DNA of 64,000 nt, taken from NCBI GenBank assembly GCA_016720545.1, contig JADKKK010000009.1:124001-188000 (forward strand). The letters run 5' to 3'. Origin of the DNA: Myxococcales bacterium. Lineage in GTDB: Bacteria > Myxococcota_A > Polyangia > Polyangiales > Polyangiaceae. A program made the position numbers and the translations under genes. Shown here in pieces: positions 16,911-26,667 of the stretch (positions within the stretch are counted from its first letter, which is position 1; each line of letters begins with the position of its first letter). The notes below the pieces were generated by a model. The model was not told the DNA's origin. It did no database searches and was given only the letters and a program-made list of their open reading frames with translations.

Positions 16911-17472
16911 GCGGCCCCTCGGCTCCTCGCTCGGCAAACCATCGCTTCGCCGCCTCGAGGTGGAGCGGAAAGGCGAACACCTCGGCGAGGCGCGCTGGAC
17001 CGAAGACGAGGCCCCGCTCGAGGGTCTCGGAGTTCGCCGCGAACGCGCCCAGCTGCCCCCCGTGGAGGGGGTCGCCCGCGAGGAAGAGCAAGACCCGGTT
17101 CGGCCGCGGGTCCGTCGAGGTGAAGCCGAACGGCCGCAGGCGCTCCGAGGCGACGATCACATTCGTCTCCTCGCGCATCTCGCGGGCGCCGCCCTCCTGA
17201 ACGGTCTCGTGGTCTTCCACGAACCCCCCGACCAGCGCCAAGAGACCCCGCCGCGGTTCGATGCCGCGCCGCACGACGAGCAGCCCGGTGCGGTCGCCCT
17301 TCAACACGGGCTGAAGCACGACCGCCACCGGAATGGGGTTCGACCACACGGTGGTGGCGCAGCTCGGGCAGGTGCGCGGGTAGCCTGGCTCGCCCACCGG
17401 CCCGGTCGGCGTGGGCATCGCGGTCCCGCAATACGAACAATAGGAGTCTTTGCGGAGTCCTTGCGGCGTCAT
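16891..17472 (-). CDS. Nudix hydrolase with zinc ribbon
   Basis: A 193-residue protein starting at ATG 17472. The N-terminus has a four-Cys zinc ribbon (CSYCGTA ... CPSCATT), followed by a Nudix domain whose box is complete (GGFVEDHETVQEGGAREMRE then ETNV). The layout resembles NudC-type NADH pyrophosphatases and related zinc-ribbon Nudix enzymes, which hydrolyse nucleoside diphosphates linked to another group. It is shorter than NudC, so substrate is open. Twenty bases upstream are the remains of a Gfo/Idh oxidoreductase gene. Confidence 0.85.
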   Translation of the reverse strand: MTPQGLRKDSYCSYCGTAMPTPTGPVGEPGYPRTCPSCATTVWSNPIPVAVVLQPVLKGDRTGLLVVRRGIEPRRGLLALVGGFVEDHETVQEGGAREMREETNVIVASERLRPFGFTSTDPRPNRVLLFLAGDPLHGGQLGAFAANSETLERGLVFGPARLAEVFAFPLHLEAAKRWFAERGAEGPHDYETI

Positions 17473-17492
17473 TGGGCTCACCTTGGTCGATG

Positions 17493-17950
17493 TCAGAGGA
17501 TCGGGTCGCCGGCATTCGGCAGTAGCGATGAGAGGCTGTCGAGGGCCGACACGTTCGCGATGGCGGCCTCGTCGATCGCGCCCACGCGTGCATCCTGCAC
17601 GAACGCGCGGAGCTGCGCCACGTAGGGGTTCTCGGGCTCGAAGGGCAGGGGAACCAGCGTGACCTCGGCGGCGGTCGGTCGCGCCCTCGAGGAGAAGCCT
17701 CCCCGACACCTCGGCCGGCGAAGCGCCGAGCAGCCACGCGCAGAGGTCGAGGCCGTGCGTGCGGAGCGCGGCCATCGCGAAGAACCGCGCGCCCTCGCCG
17801 CGCGCGGTGGCCCGCGTGGTGGCGCAGGTGATACCCGACTCGAACACGGGGGCGCCGAGCCTGATCGGCGCGGAGCCGCGCTGCGCTCGCGAGGGCACGC
17901 GCGTGGTGGGCCGCGGCGTCGCCCGCGCCTACGAGGCCGATGCGGAGCAT
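17493..17950 (-). pseudogene. Decayed Gfo/Idh/MocA oxidoreductase
   Basis: Three pieces of one protein family lie in three different frames, in order. The first is a start with a dinucleotide-binding motif (MLRIGLVGAGDAAAHHARAL). The second is a middle piece resembling the substrate half (FFAMAALRTHGLDLCAWLLG). The third is a C-terminal piece (NPYVAQLRAFVQDARVGAID) ending at 17493. Together they span about 150 codons, against about 330 in the family. The gene therefore has at least two frameshifts and a large internal deletion. A TGYA-N3-TRCA palindrome (17954-17964) lies just before the start. Confidence 0.72.
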
Positions 17951-18180
17951 CGATGCATGATACACGCGGACGACGGGGGCGCCTCCCCTGACGTCGCCGT
18001 CCCTCGGTGCGGGAGTCGCTCGCGTGGTGGCCCCACGGCGGGCCCCGCGACGCGGCAGAGCCAAAGAAAAGCGACGGGCACCCGGTTGGGACTTTGCGAG
18101 GCGCCCAGGAAGCGCTATCTCGCTCGGCTTGAGGAAGTGCCTCCGCGCGCGCGGTGGGCGGAGTACGACGAGGCTCCCGA

Positions 18181-18199
18181 GCCGCCTGAACCAGGCGGC
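18181..18199 (+). promoter_or_regulatory. Hairpin in the metK leader
   Basis: GCCGCCT, a 5-base loop, then AGGCGGC: a perfect 7-bp stem ending about 25 bases before the metK start and close to its ribosome site. It could modulate translation. The leader does not match the SAM riboswitch classes I can recognise. Confidence 0.3.
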
Positions 18200-18224
18200 G
18201 ACGGGACCCGAGCCAGGAGAGATC

Positions 18225-19442
18225 ATGAGCCGTTATCAGTTCACGTCGGAGTCGGTCACCGAGGGGCATCCGGACAAGCTTTGCGACCACGTCTCCGACG
18301 CGGTCCTCGACGCCATCTTGGCGCAAGACCCCAAGGCCCGCGTCGCCTGCGAGACCCTCGCGAAGACCGGCATGGTCGTGCTCGCGGGCGAGATCACCAC
18401 CACCGCCCGCCTCGACTACCCCACCATCGTGCGCAAGACCGTGGCCGACATCGGCTACACGCACTCGGACATGGGCTTCGACGCGACCACCTGCGCCGTG
18501 CTCACCGCCGTCGAGCAGCAGAGCCCCGACATCGCGCAGGGCGTGACCGAGGGCGAGGGCATGCACAAGGAGCAGGGCGCGGGCGACCAAGGCCTGATGT
18601 TCGGCTTCGCGGTGAACGAGACCCCCGAGCTCATGCCGGCGCCCATCGCGTACGCGCACCAGCTCGCCCGCGTGCTCACCCAGGTCCGAAAGAGCAAGAA
18701 GGTTGACTTCCTCCGCCCCGACGGCAAGACCCAGGTCACGCTCGAGTACGAGAACGGCAGGCCGCTCCGCATCGACGCGGTCGTGGTCTCCACGCAGCAC
18801 TCGGAGAGCGTGAAGCACAAGGCGCTGAAAGAGGCCGTCATGGAGCTCGTCATCAAGAAGACGCTCCCGGCCAAGCTGCTCGACAAGAACACCAAGTTCC
18901 ACGTGAACCCCACCGGGCGCTTCGTCGTCGGCGGCCCCATGGGCGACTGCGGCCTCACCGGCCGCAAGATCATCGTCGACACCTACGGCGGCATGGGTCG
19001 CCACGGCGGCGGCGCCTTCTCCGGCAAGGACCCCTCCAAGGTCGACCGCTCGGCCTGCTACTACGCGCGCTACGTCGCGAAGAACGTCGTGGCCGCGGGC
19101 CTCGCCGCCAAGTGCGAGGTGCAGATCGCCTACGCGATCGGCGTCGCGAAGCCGGTCGGCGTGCACGTCAACACCTTCGGCACCGGCACCGTCGACGACG
19201 AGGTGCTCGGCAAGTACATCCTCGCCAACTTCGACATGCGCCCGAAGGCCCTCATCGAGGAGCTGAACCTCCTCCGCCCGATCTACCTCGCCACGGCGGG
19301 CTACGGTCACTTTGGCCGCAAGGAGTTCCCCTGGGAGAGCACCGCGCGCGCCGCCAAGATGGCGGACGACCTCGGCGCCAAGGCGAAGTCCAACGGCAAC
19401 GGCAAGGGCAAGTCCAAGGGCGCGGCGCAGCCCACCGCCTGA
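18225..19442 (+). CDS. metK: S-adenosylmethionine synthetase
   Basis: A 405-residue enzyme that makes S-adenosylmethionine from methionine and ATP in the cytoplasm. Family landmarks: N-terminal FTSESVTEGHPDKL, the GAGDQGLMFG motif near residue 120, and GGGAFSGKDPSKVDRSA near 260, which are the substrate and phosphate-binding signatures. Start ATG 18225 has a ribosome site (AGGAGAG). The C-terminal tail is Lys/Gly-rich low complexity (KSNGNGKGKSKGAA), longer than usual. The gene appears to stand alone. Confidence 0.97.
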   Translation: MSRYQFTSESVTEGHPDKLCDHVSDAVLDAILAQDPKARVACETLAKTGMVVLAGEITTTARLDYPTIVRKTVADIGYTHSDMGFDATTCAVLTAVEQQSPDIAQGVTEGEGMHKEQGAGDQGLMFGFAVNETPELMPAPIAYAHQLARVLTQVRKSKKVDFLRPDGKTQVTLEYENGRPLRIDAVVVSTQHSESVKHKALKEAVMELVIKKTLPAKLLDKNTKFHVNPTGRFVVGGPMGDCGLTGRKIIVDTYGGMGRHGGGAFSGKDPSKVDRSACYYARYVAKNVVAAGLAAKCEVQIAYAIGVAKPVGVHVNTFGTGTVDDEVLGKYILANFDMRPKALIEELNLLRPIYLATAGYGHFGRKEFPWESTARAAKMADDLGAKAKSNGNGKGKSKGAAQPTA

Positions 19443-19594
19443 CCGCACCCCGCTCGTGAGCCGAGGCGTGCCCCGCGAGAGCCGGGTACGCTTCGGCGTT
19501 TTGTAGCTTCGCGCGGTCGAGCTCGCTGTTCCGCCGCGCCGGTGCGCGACGCGGACGCTGGCGCCGCGGGCGAGACGCGGCCATCATTGGCTCC

Positions 19595-20263
19595 GTGCAG
19601 TCCGACTCCCCACCTCAGGAGGCGCCGGCGCGCTTGACTGCGCTCTCCCAGGCGAGCCCGCTCGGTCTCCCAGAGGCGTGGCGCTCGCGGCTCGTGGCGG
19701 CGTACGGCGAGGGACGCCGCGCGTACCACACGCTCGGCCACGTCGTGGAGGTGCTCCGGCACCTCGCGTGGGCCAAAGAGCGCCTCGGGAGCCTTCAACG
19801 CGCCGCGCTCGACGACGAGGCGTCGGTGGTGGTGGCCGTGTGGTTTCACGACGCGGTCTACGACGCGCGCGCCAAGGACAACGAGGCGCGCTCCGCGGCG
19901 CTCGCCCGCGAGGCCCTCGCCGAGGTCCCTGTCGCGGATCCCGCCCGGGTCACCGAGCTCATTCTGGCCACGGCCCGACACGGCACGATCGAGCCCGGCG
20001 CCGATCGGGACCTCGCGGTGTTCCTCGACTGCGACATGGCCATCCTCGGCGCCCGCGCGGCGGACTACGACGCGTACGAGCGCGGTGTGGCGTACGAGTA
20101 CGCCGAGGCCTACCCGCCAGCCGCGTTTCGCGCGGGGCGGGCGGCGTTCCTCGAAGGCCTCGCGGCGCGCCCGCGCCTCTTCGCGACGGCGATCTTCCAC
20201 GACGCCTACGACGCCACGGCGCGGGCCAATTTGCGCCGCGCGCTCGCCGCCCTGCGCACCTGA
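19595..20263 (+). CDS. HD-domain metal-dependent hydrolase
   Basis: A 222-residue protein starting at GTG 19595. It has the HD-domain ligands in order: YHTLGHV (His45, His49), WFHDAVYD (His85-Asp86) and a later Asp in FLDCDMAILG. Length and motifs match the predicted metal-dependent phosphohydrolases of the COG4339 type. No partner domain; substrate unknown, probably a nucleotide or phosphorylated metabolite. Confidence 0.82.
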   Translation: MQSDSPPQEAPARLTALSQASPLGLPEAWRSRLVAAYGEGRRAYHTLGHVVEVLRHLAWAKERLGSLQRAALDDEASVVVAVWFHDAVYDARAKDNEARSAALAREALAEVPVADPARVTELILATARHGTIEPGADRDLAVFLDCDMAILGARAADYDAYERGVAYEYAEAYPPAAFRAGRAAFLEGLAARPRLFATAIFHDAYDATARANLRRALAALRT

Positions 20264-20393
20264 CCCGCGCCTGAGGCGCCGGGGTGTGCGAGCCCAGCGA
20301 TCCGAGCGGGCCCAGAAGGGCAGGGCGAGCGCTCCGTCGCGAGGGCTCGTGGTAAGCTCTGCGCTACTCCTCGAGGGCCGGTTCGTGGCACGC

Positions 20394-21509
<1,116 letters not shown>

Positions 21510-21603
21510 GTTCGTTTCATAATTCGGCGGCCGACCGCTCTTTCTACTCAGGATGGTATCCTTCGGCTCCACCGGTGCGCTCGCCCATGCGCCCGCGTAC
21601 CTG

Positions 21604-22146
21604 ATGAGCACGAAGCCCAGCTGCGCCGACATCTTCCGTCAGCACGGGCCCATGGTTTGGCGCTTGTTGCGGCGCCTCGGCGTGCCGGACGCCGACCTCG
21701 ACGATCTCACCCAGGACGTCTTCATCGCCGTCCACCGCGGCCTCGGCACCTACGAGGAGCGCAACCAGCTTCGGGCGTGGATCTACAAAATCTGCGTGCG
21801 TGAGGTGTCTCGCTACCGCCGCGCCGCCCCGCCCCGTAGCGCTCCCCTCGACGGCGTCGACGCCCCGTCGGAGGCGGCGTCGCCCGAGGCTGCCATGGAG
21901 CGGAGCCAGGCGCGCGCGGATTTCGACAGGCTCCTGGGCGCGCTCGACGAGCCGCGTCGGGCGGTGTTCGTCCTCTACGAGATCGAGGAGCTGACCATGG
22001 CGGACGTCGCAGCGGCGGTGGGGTGCCCCGTCCAGACCGCGTATTCCCGGCTGCATTCGGCGCGCGAGCTCATCGTCGAGGCCGGCCGTCGCCTCGAGGC
22101 CGCGCGCGCACATGCTGCGCGGGAGCCGCAGCGGGGGTCCCGATGA
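21604..22146 (+). CDS. ECF-type RNA polymerase sigma factor
   Basis: A 180-residue sigma factor. Region 2 has PDADLDDLTQDVFIAVHRGL and RAWIYKICVREVSRYRR; region 4 has FVLYEIEELTMADVAAAVGC followed by VQTAYSRLHSARELI, the DNA-binding helix-turn-helix. Start ATG 21604 (MSTKPSCADIF) is preferred; an in-frame ATG at 21553 is possible. Its stop overlaps the next start (ATGA). It probably transcribes its own surface-protein operon, as ECF factors often do. Confidence 0.93.
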   Translation: MSTKPSCADIFRQHGPMVWRLLRRLGVPDADLDDLTQDVFIAVHRGLGTYEERNQLRAWIYKICVREVSRYRRAAPPRSAPLDGVDAPSEAASPEAAMERSQARADFDRLLGALDEPRRAVFVLYEIEELTMADVAAAVGCPVQTAYSRLHSARELIVEAGRRLEAARAHAAREPQRGSR

Positions 22147-22901
22147 GCGGCATGGATCCCGAGCGACTCTCCCTCGGTGGCTCGTCCGTCGTGCGCGCCG
22201 CGCTCGACGCGGAGCGGGCCGAGCCCGGACCGGACGCCGAGCGGCTCCGGCGCATCGAGGCGGCGCTGGAAGGCTCCATTCCTCCCGGTCCGCTCGGCGG
22301 GCCGGGCGGACCGGGCGCGAGCCGTGGCCCCTGGGCGCTTGGAGGACTGCTCGGTGGCGTGGCGCTCGTCGCGATTGGGCTCGCGGTCACCCCGGCGCCG
22401 TCGCCTTCGGCGCCGCGCGAGCCGGCGCGCGCGCCCCTCACGACGACGACGCCCATCGCGACGACGGCGCCGCCGGACAGTCTCGTGGTCGAGGCTGTCG
22501 CGCCGCCCGCGCCGCCCGCGCCCGCGCCTCCACGGGTCTCCGAGCCGAACGCCGCGTCGACGAGCGGCGCCCCGAAGTCGCCCGCGAAGATCGCCACCGG
22601 CCCGGCGACCGAGGGCGACGAGCTGATGCTGGTTGGCCGCGCCCAAGACGCGCTCCACGGCCGCCCCGCGGAGGCGCTCGCGCTCTGCCGTGAACACGAG
22701 CGGGGATTCCCGTCGGGGCACTTCGTTCAGGAGCGGGAGGCCATCGCGATCGAGGCCCTCGTGTACCAGAAGCGGATCGCCGAGGCCGAGCGCCGCTGGA
22801 AGAGCTTCGAGCGCGCGTACCCCACTTCGAGCCATCGCTCGCACCTCGCGGCGCTGTTCACGCCGAGCGTCCACGCCAACCCAGGGAGCGCTACGCCTTG
22901 A
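22143..22901 (+). CDS. Membrane protein, likely anti-sigma partner
   Basis: A 252-residue protein, translationally coupled to the sigma factor by an ATGA overlap. It has a cytoplasmic N-terminus, one membrane segment at about residues 63-82 (WALGGLLGGVALVAIGLAV), a Pro/Thr-rich linker and a helical C-terminal domain with TPR-like character (LCREHERGFPSGHFVQEREA). Single-span proteins encoded after an ECF sigma factor are usually its anti-sigma factor. No zinc-finger anti-sigma motif is visible, so the role is inferred from position. Confidence 0.65.
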   Translation: MSGMDPERLSLGGSSVVRAALDAERAEPGPDAERLRRIEAALEGSIPPGPLGGPGGPGASRGPWALGGLLGGVALVAIGLAVTPAPSPSAPREPARAPLTTTTPIATTAPPDSLVVEAVAPPAPPAPAPPRVSEPNAASTSGAPKSPAKIATGPATEGDELMLVGRAQDALHGRPAEALALCREHERGFPSGHFVQEREAIAIEALVYQKRIAEAERRWKSFERAYPTSSHRSHLAALFTPSVHANPGSATP

Positions 22902-24097
22902 TTTTACACAGGAATCACTTCGTTGTCCTCACGGTCTGCGCGGTCGCGCTCGTCGCCGGCGCCTGCGCGACCACGGTCAACGTGGGCGCCGAGCCGACCG
23001 CCGCGGACGCCTCGCCCCCGCCCACGTTCATCCCCCAGGTGCCCGACGGCGGTGACGCCGCGCGGTCGACCAAGGGAGAGCTCGCGTGCATCGGCACCGA
23101 GTGCCCCGCTCCCTACTCGACGTGCTCTGACAAGCCGTCGTTCAAGTGCGGCACGAACCTCCTCACCGACCCCAACAACTGCGGCGCGTGCGGCGTGGAG
23201 TGCAAGGGGTTCGACGGCATCAACATGAGCGCGAGCTGCGCGCAGGGCGCGTGCGCGTTCGAGTGCCAGACCAAAGAGATCGGCCTCGGCAACGTCTTGG
23301 TGTTCAAGAACTGCAACGGCCTGCTCGACGACGGTTGCGAGGTCAACGTCGACGCCGATCCGCAGAACTGCGGGGTCTGCGGCAACGTGTGCCCTTCCGG
23401 CACCAAATGCATCAAGGGGCGTTGCGGCTGCGGCGACGGCAAGACCGAGTGCAACGGCCGCTGCGTCGACACGCGCAACGACCGGAGCAACTGCGGGGCC
23501 TGCTCGCGCTCCTGCTCGACGAACCCCGTCGGCGGGTGCAACCCCAAGCCCCCGAACACCGACTACGGCTGCGGCAACTCGCAGTGCGACGTCCTCGCGT
23601 GCAAGGCTGGCTTCGCCGACTGCAACAACGACCTCCGAGCCGGCTGCGCCTCGGACGGTTGCGAGGTCAACATCAAGACCGACCGCAACAACTGCGGCGG
23701 CTGCGGGCTCGCGTGCGCCGCCGACCAGGAGTGCCGCGATGACGGCGCGGGCTTCCAGTGCCTCGACGTGTGCGAGAAGTCGGGACTCACGAAGTGCGGT
23801 ACCTCGGGGTGCAGAGACCTCGTGAACGACAAGAGCTTCTGCGGCTCGTGCAAGATTTTCTGTCCGAACGCCCGGAACAACCAGGTGAGCTCGTGCCGTA
23901 AGGGGCTCTGCGAGCTGGAGTGCCTCCCCGGGTTCGCCGACTGCAACGGCGATCCGACGGACGGCTGCGAGATCGATCTTCGCGTGCACCCCGCGAACTG
24001 CGGCGGGTGCGGGAAAGCGTGTGACTTCGGCGCAGGACAGCCGTGCATCGACGGGAAGTGCCTCATGACGGAGTGCGAAGCCGGGGTGTCGCGATGA
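22898..24097 (+). CDS. Cys-rich repeat lipoprotein
   Basis: A 399-residue protein. The TTG start overlaps the stop of the preceding gene (TTGA), and the N-terminus is a signal with lipobox VAGAC. The mature protein has at least six repeats of a NCGxCGxxC pattern (PNNCGACGVEC, PQNCGVCGNVC, RSNCGACSRSC, RNNCGGCGLAC, KSFCGSCKIFC, PANCGGCGKAC), often preceded by DGCEVN or DGCEID. These should form small disulfide-bonded modules on the cell surface. An imperfect TGYA-N3-TRCA palindrome overlaps the start (22898-22908). Confidence 0.8.
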   Translation: MILHRNHFVVLTVCAVALVAGACATTVNVGAEPTAADASPPPTFIPQVPDGGDAARSTKGELACIGTECPAPYSTCSDKPSFKCGTNLLTDPNNCGACGVECKGFDGINMSASCAQGACAFECQTKEIGLGNVLVFKNCNGLLDDGCEVNVDADPQNCGVCGNVCPSGTKCIKGRCGCGDGKTECNGRCVDTRNDRSNCGACSRSCSTNPVGGCNPKPPNTDYGCGNSQCDVLACKAGFADCNNDLRAGCASDGCEVNIKTDRNNCGGCGLACAADQECRDDGAGFQCLDVCEKSGLTKCGTSGCRDLVNDKSFCGSCKIFCPNARNNQVSSCRKGLCELECLPGFADCNGDPTDGCEIDLRVHPANCGGCGKACDFGAGQPCIDGKCLMTECEAGVSR

Positions 24098-25389
24098 GGC
24101 CGTCTCACGCGCCGAGGTCGCGGTGGTTTGCGGTCGGTGCCGTGTCGGCGCTGGTGGCCGGGGCGCTCTGCGCGGCGGTGAGCTGCGCCACGAGCGACGC
24201 GAGCCCCGACGACGCGAAGGACGCGAGCCGGCCCGGCGACAGCGCGACAGAGCCCGTGGACGCGGGCCCGGACGTCGCCGACGCGGGCCCCGAGACGGGC
24301 TGCGACGCGGCGGATCCTCGGTGCACGGTCCGGGAGGCCACCTGCGACGAGGTCGATTGGTGCAGGACGCCCACCGTCGCGAACCCGCTCCACGCCTTCA
24401 CGGCCGTGTGGGGCTCGAGCAAGAACGACGTCTGGGCGGTCGGCTCGGGGGGCACGATTGCCCACTTCGACGGCACCAACTGGGCGCTCACGGAGAGCGG
24501 AGTTCGCAACACGTTCTTCGCTGTCTGGGGTAGCGGCCCGAACGACGTGTGGGCCGTGAGCGACTCGCAAGTCATCCTTCATTGCTCCGGTTTCCGTGGC
24601 CCGCAGACGACCTGGGAGGCGGTCCCCACGCCTCTTCCGGTCGCGAGCTCGGCGTACATCGACGCGATCTGGGGCAGCTCGCCCACCGATATCCGCATCG
24701 GCGGTCGCGCGTTCGATACCAAAGATCCCTTCACCGGGCGGAACACGTCGGGCGATCGCTTCATCAGCTACCCGAACCCCGACGGCGGCCCCGAGGCCGG
24801 CCTGGCCTGGGCACCGCAGACCGGCTCTCCGTACATTCGCGGCATCTGGGGCAGCTCGGCGAACGACGTGTGGATGGTCGCCGACAACAGCGTCTACGTG
24901 CCCCACGAGCGCGGGCTCACGCTGCACGGGACGCCGACCGATGGCGGCCCGCCCGAGACGGACGCCGGGTATCCGCTCGATCCGCTCACGTGGACGAGGG
25001 TAGACAGCCAATCGAACGTGACCCTCGAGGGCGTCTGGGGGAGCTCCGCCTCCGACGTCTGGGCCGTCGGACGACTCGGCACGATTCGCCACATCACGCC
25101 GGCGGACGACCGCTGGCAGCGCGTCGAGTCGCCAAGCCAGGAGGACCTGCACTGGGTGTGGGGCACGGGCCCGAGCGACGTGTGGGCGGTCGGCAACGGC
25201 GGCACCATCCTGCACTTCGACGGTCGCAGCTTCACGAAGTCGACCGCGCAGCTGCCGCTCGGGGCGAAGCCTTCCCTCCGTGGGATCTGGGGCAGCTCAC
25301 CGAACGACGTCTGGATCGTGGGCGAGGGCATCGTCCTTCACTACACGGGGCCCAAGGCGAAGCCTGCGCCCCAAGGAGACGGCGGATGA
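24094..25389 (+). CDS. WGxxxxDVWAVG-repeat lipoprotein (1)
   Basis: A 431-residue lipoprotein coupled by ATGA to the gene before. After the signal (lipobox AVSC) and an Asp-rich linker, it has repeated blades of the form VWGSSKNDVWAVGSGGTIAHFDG. At least seven are visible (WGSGPNDVWAV, WGSSPTDIRIG, WGSSANDVWMV, WGSSASDVWAVG, WGTGPSDVWAVG, WGSSPNDVWIVG). The spacing fits a beta-propeller. Such proteins are common in myxobacteria and of unknown function. Overlaps the next start by four bases. Confidence 0.8.
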   Translation: MRPSHAPRSRWFAVGAVSALVAGALCAAVSCATSDASPDDAKDASRPGDSATEPVDAGPDVADAGPETGCDAADPRCTVREATCDEVDWCRTPTVANPLHAFTAVWGSSKNDVWAVGSGGTIAHFDGTNWALTESGVRNTFFAVWGSGPNDVWAVSDSQVILHCSGFRGPQTTWEAVPTPLPVASSAYIDAIWGSSPTDIRIGGRAFDTKDPFTGRNTSGDRFISYPNPDGGPEAGLAWAPQTGSPYIRGIWGSSANDVWMVADNSVYVPHERGLTLHGTPTDGGPPETDAGYPLDPLTWTRVDSQSNVTLEGVWGSSASDVWAVGRLGTIRHITPADDRWQRVESPSQEDLHWVWGTGPSDVWAVGNGGTILHFDGRSFTKSTAQLPLGAKPSLRGIWGSSPNDVWIVGEGIVLHYTGPKAKPAPQGDGG

Positions 25390-26654
25390 ACCCCACGTTG
25401 AATGGTCGCTCGCGCAGCCTCTTGCTCTCTCGCTCGCTCGTTGCCTCGCTCGTTGGGCTCGCTGCGACGTGCGCGATCGCCGTGGCGTGCTCGAGCTCGG
25501 ACGGGCCTCTCGCCCCCGCCGACGCCGCTCCGATCGCGCCACAGGACGCGCAGTTGCCCTCCTCCGACGCGGCCGACGCCGAGGACGCGGCCGACACGGC
25601 CCGCCCCGACGCGCGTGACGCCATGGTCGGAGACGCTGCGCCGCGCGAGTGCTCGGCGCAGGGCTTCTGCCCGACCGCGCTGCCCCCCGACCAGAAGCTC
25701 AGCGGCGTGTGGGGCGACGGAACGGGGAGCGTGTGGGCGATCTCGGAGACCGGACGCGTCCTCCGATGGGACGGTCGCGCCTGGGCTCTCCACGTGACCC
25801 TCCCTGGCGAGCCGGCGCTCCTGAAGATCTGGGGGAGCGGCCCCACCGACGTGTGGATCCTCGGCGCGCAGGGGCTCCTGCACGGCACGGGCGCGAGCTC
25901 GTCCTCGCTCGTCTTCGCGCCGGTGGACGCGCCCGGCGACCCCACGATCCCGCTCACCGCGTTGTGGGGCACGGGCCCACAGGACGTGTGGGCCGCCGGC
26001 GGGACACGTGGCAAGAGCTACCCGTACCCCGCGACTGGGCGCCTCGTGCACCTCACGAGTGAGGGATGGCAGGTCGTGCCGGACGTCCCCACCGACGTCG
26101 CGTTCCGGCATGTCTGGGGCACTCCCGCCGCTGGCACCTGGGTCGAGGGCATGGTGGCCGCGGACACCGGCGGGCGCGCCGCGGCGCGGGTCCTTCGTCT
26201 CGCCGCGGGCTCGAGCACCTGGGAGGTCCAGACCCTCCCGCCCGATCCTGGCGTGAGCCCCGCCAGCTCGGGCATTCCCGGCGAGCTCACGGCCGCCGCC
26301 ATGGGCTCCGCGACCTCGATGTGGCTCGTCGGGCAGAGCGCGGGCGGTGCGCTCGGGTATTGGCACGGAACGAGCGCCGACGCGGGCCGCACCTTCACGT
26401 GGGCCTTCCTCCCTCGCCCCATCTGGGATCTTCCGCTCGGCGCCGTGTGGGGCACCGCGCCGAACGACGTGTGGGCTGCGGGCGACTACGGGCGCCTCCG
26501 CCATTGGGACGGGACCACGTGGACGCAGGCCGCGCTCATGGTGACGAGCGCGCCGATCGTGCGCCGCTTCAGCGGCCTCTGGGGCGCGACCAGCGCTGAT
26601 TTTTGGATCGTCGGCGACGACATCGCGATCCGCCGAACGCCTGGAAAACCTTAA
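25386..26654 (+). CDS. WGxxxxDVWAVG-repeat lipoprotein (2)
   Basis: A 422-residue paralogue of the preceding gene, starting at ATG 25386 within an ATGA overlap. Signal and lipobox (AVACS), Asp/Ala linker, one four-Cys-like segment (ECSAQGFC), then blades WGDGTGSVWAI, WGSGPTDVWILG, WGTGPQDVWAAG, WGTPAAGTW, WGTAPNDVWAAG and WGATSADFWIVG. It differs from its neighbour in blade spacing. A tandem pair suggests duplication and divergence within the operon. Confidence 0.8.
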   Translation: MNPTLNGRSRSLLLSRSLVASLVGLAATCAIAVACSSSDGPLAPADAAPIAPQDAQLPSSDAADAEDAADTARPDARDAMVGDAAPRECSAQGFCPTALPPDQKLSGVWGDGTGSVWAISETGRVLRWDGRAWALHVTLPGEPALLKIWGSGPTDVWILGAQGLLHGTGASSSSLVFAPVDAPGDPTIPLTALWGTGPQDVWAAGGTRGKSYPYPATGRLVHLTSEGWQVVPDVPTDVAFRHVWGTPAAGTWVEGMVAADTGGRAAARVLRLAAGSSTWEVQTLPPDPGVSPASSGIPGELTAAAMGSATSMWLVGQSAGGALGYWHGTSADAGRTFTWAFLPRPIWDLPLGAVWGTAPNDVWAAGDYGRLRHWDGTTWTQAALMVTSAPIVRRFSGLWGATSADFWIVGDDIAIRRTPGKP

Positions 26655-26667
26655 GGAATTCATCACA

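Noticed and set aside
17589..17599. Additional palindrome TGCATCCTGCA
   Set aside because: It fits TGYA-N3-TRCA but has a GC-rich spacer and lies in decayed coding sequence, so it was not counted among the strong sites.
18060..18224. SAM-binding riboswitch in the metK leader
   Set aside because: No recognisable SAM-I, SAM-II or SAH riboswitch core could be matched; only a simple hairpin is supported.
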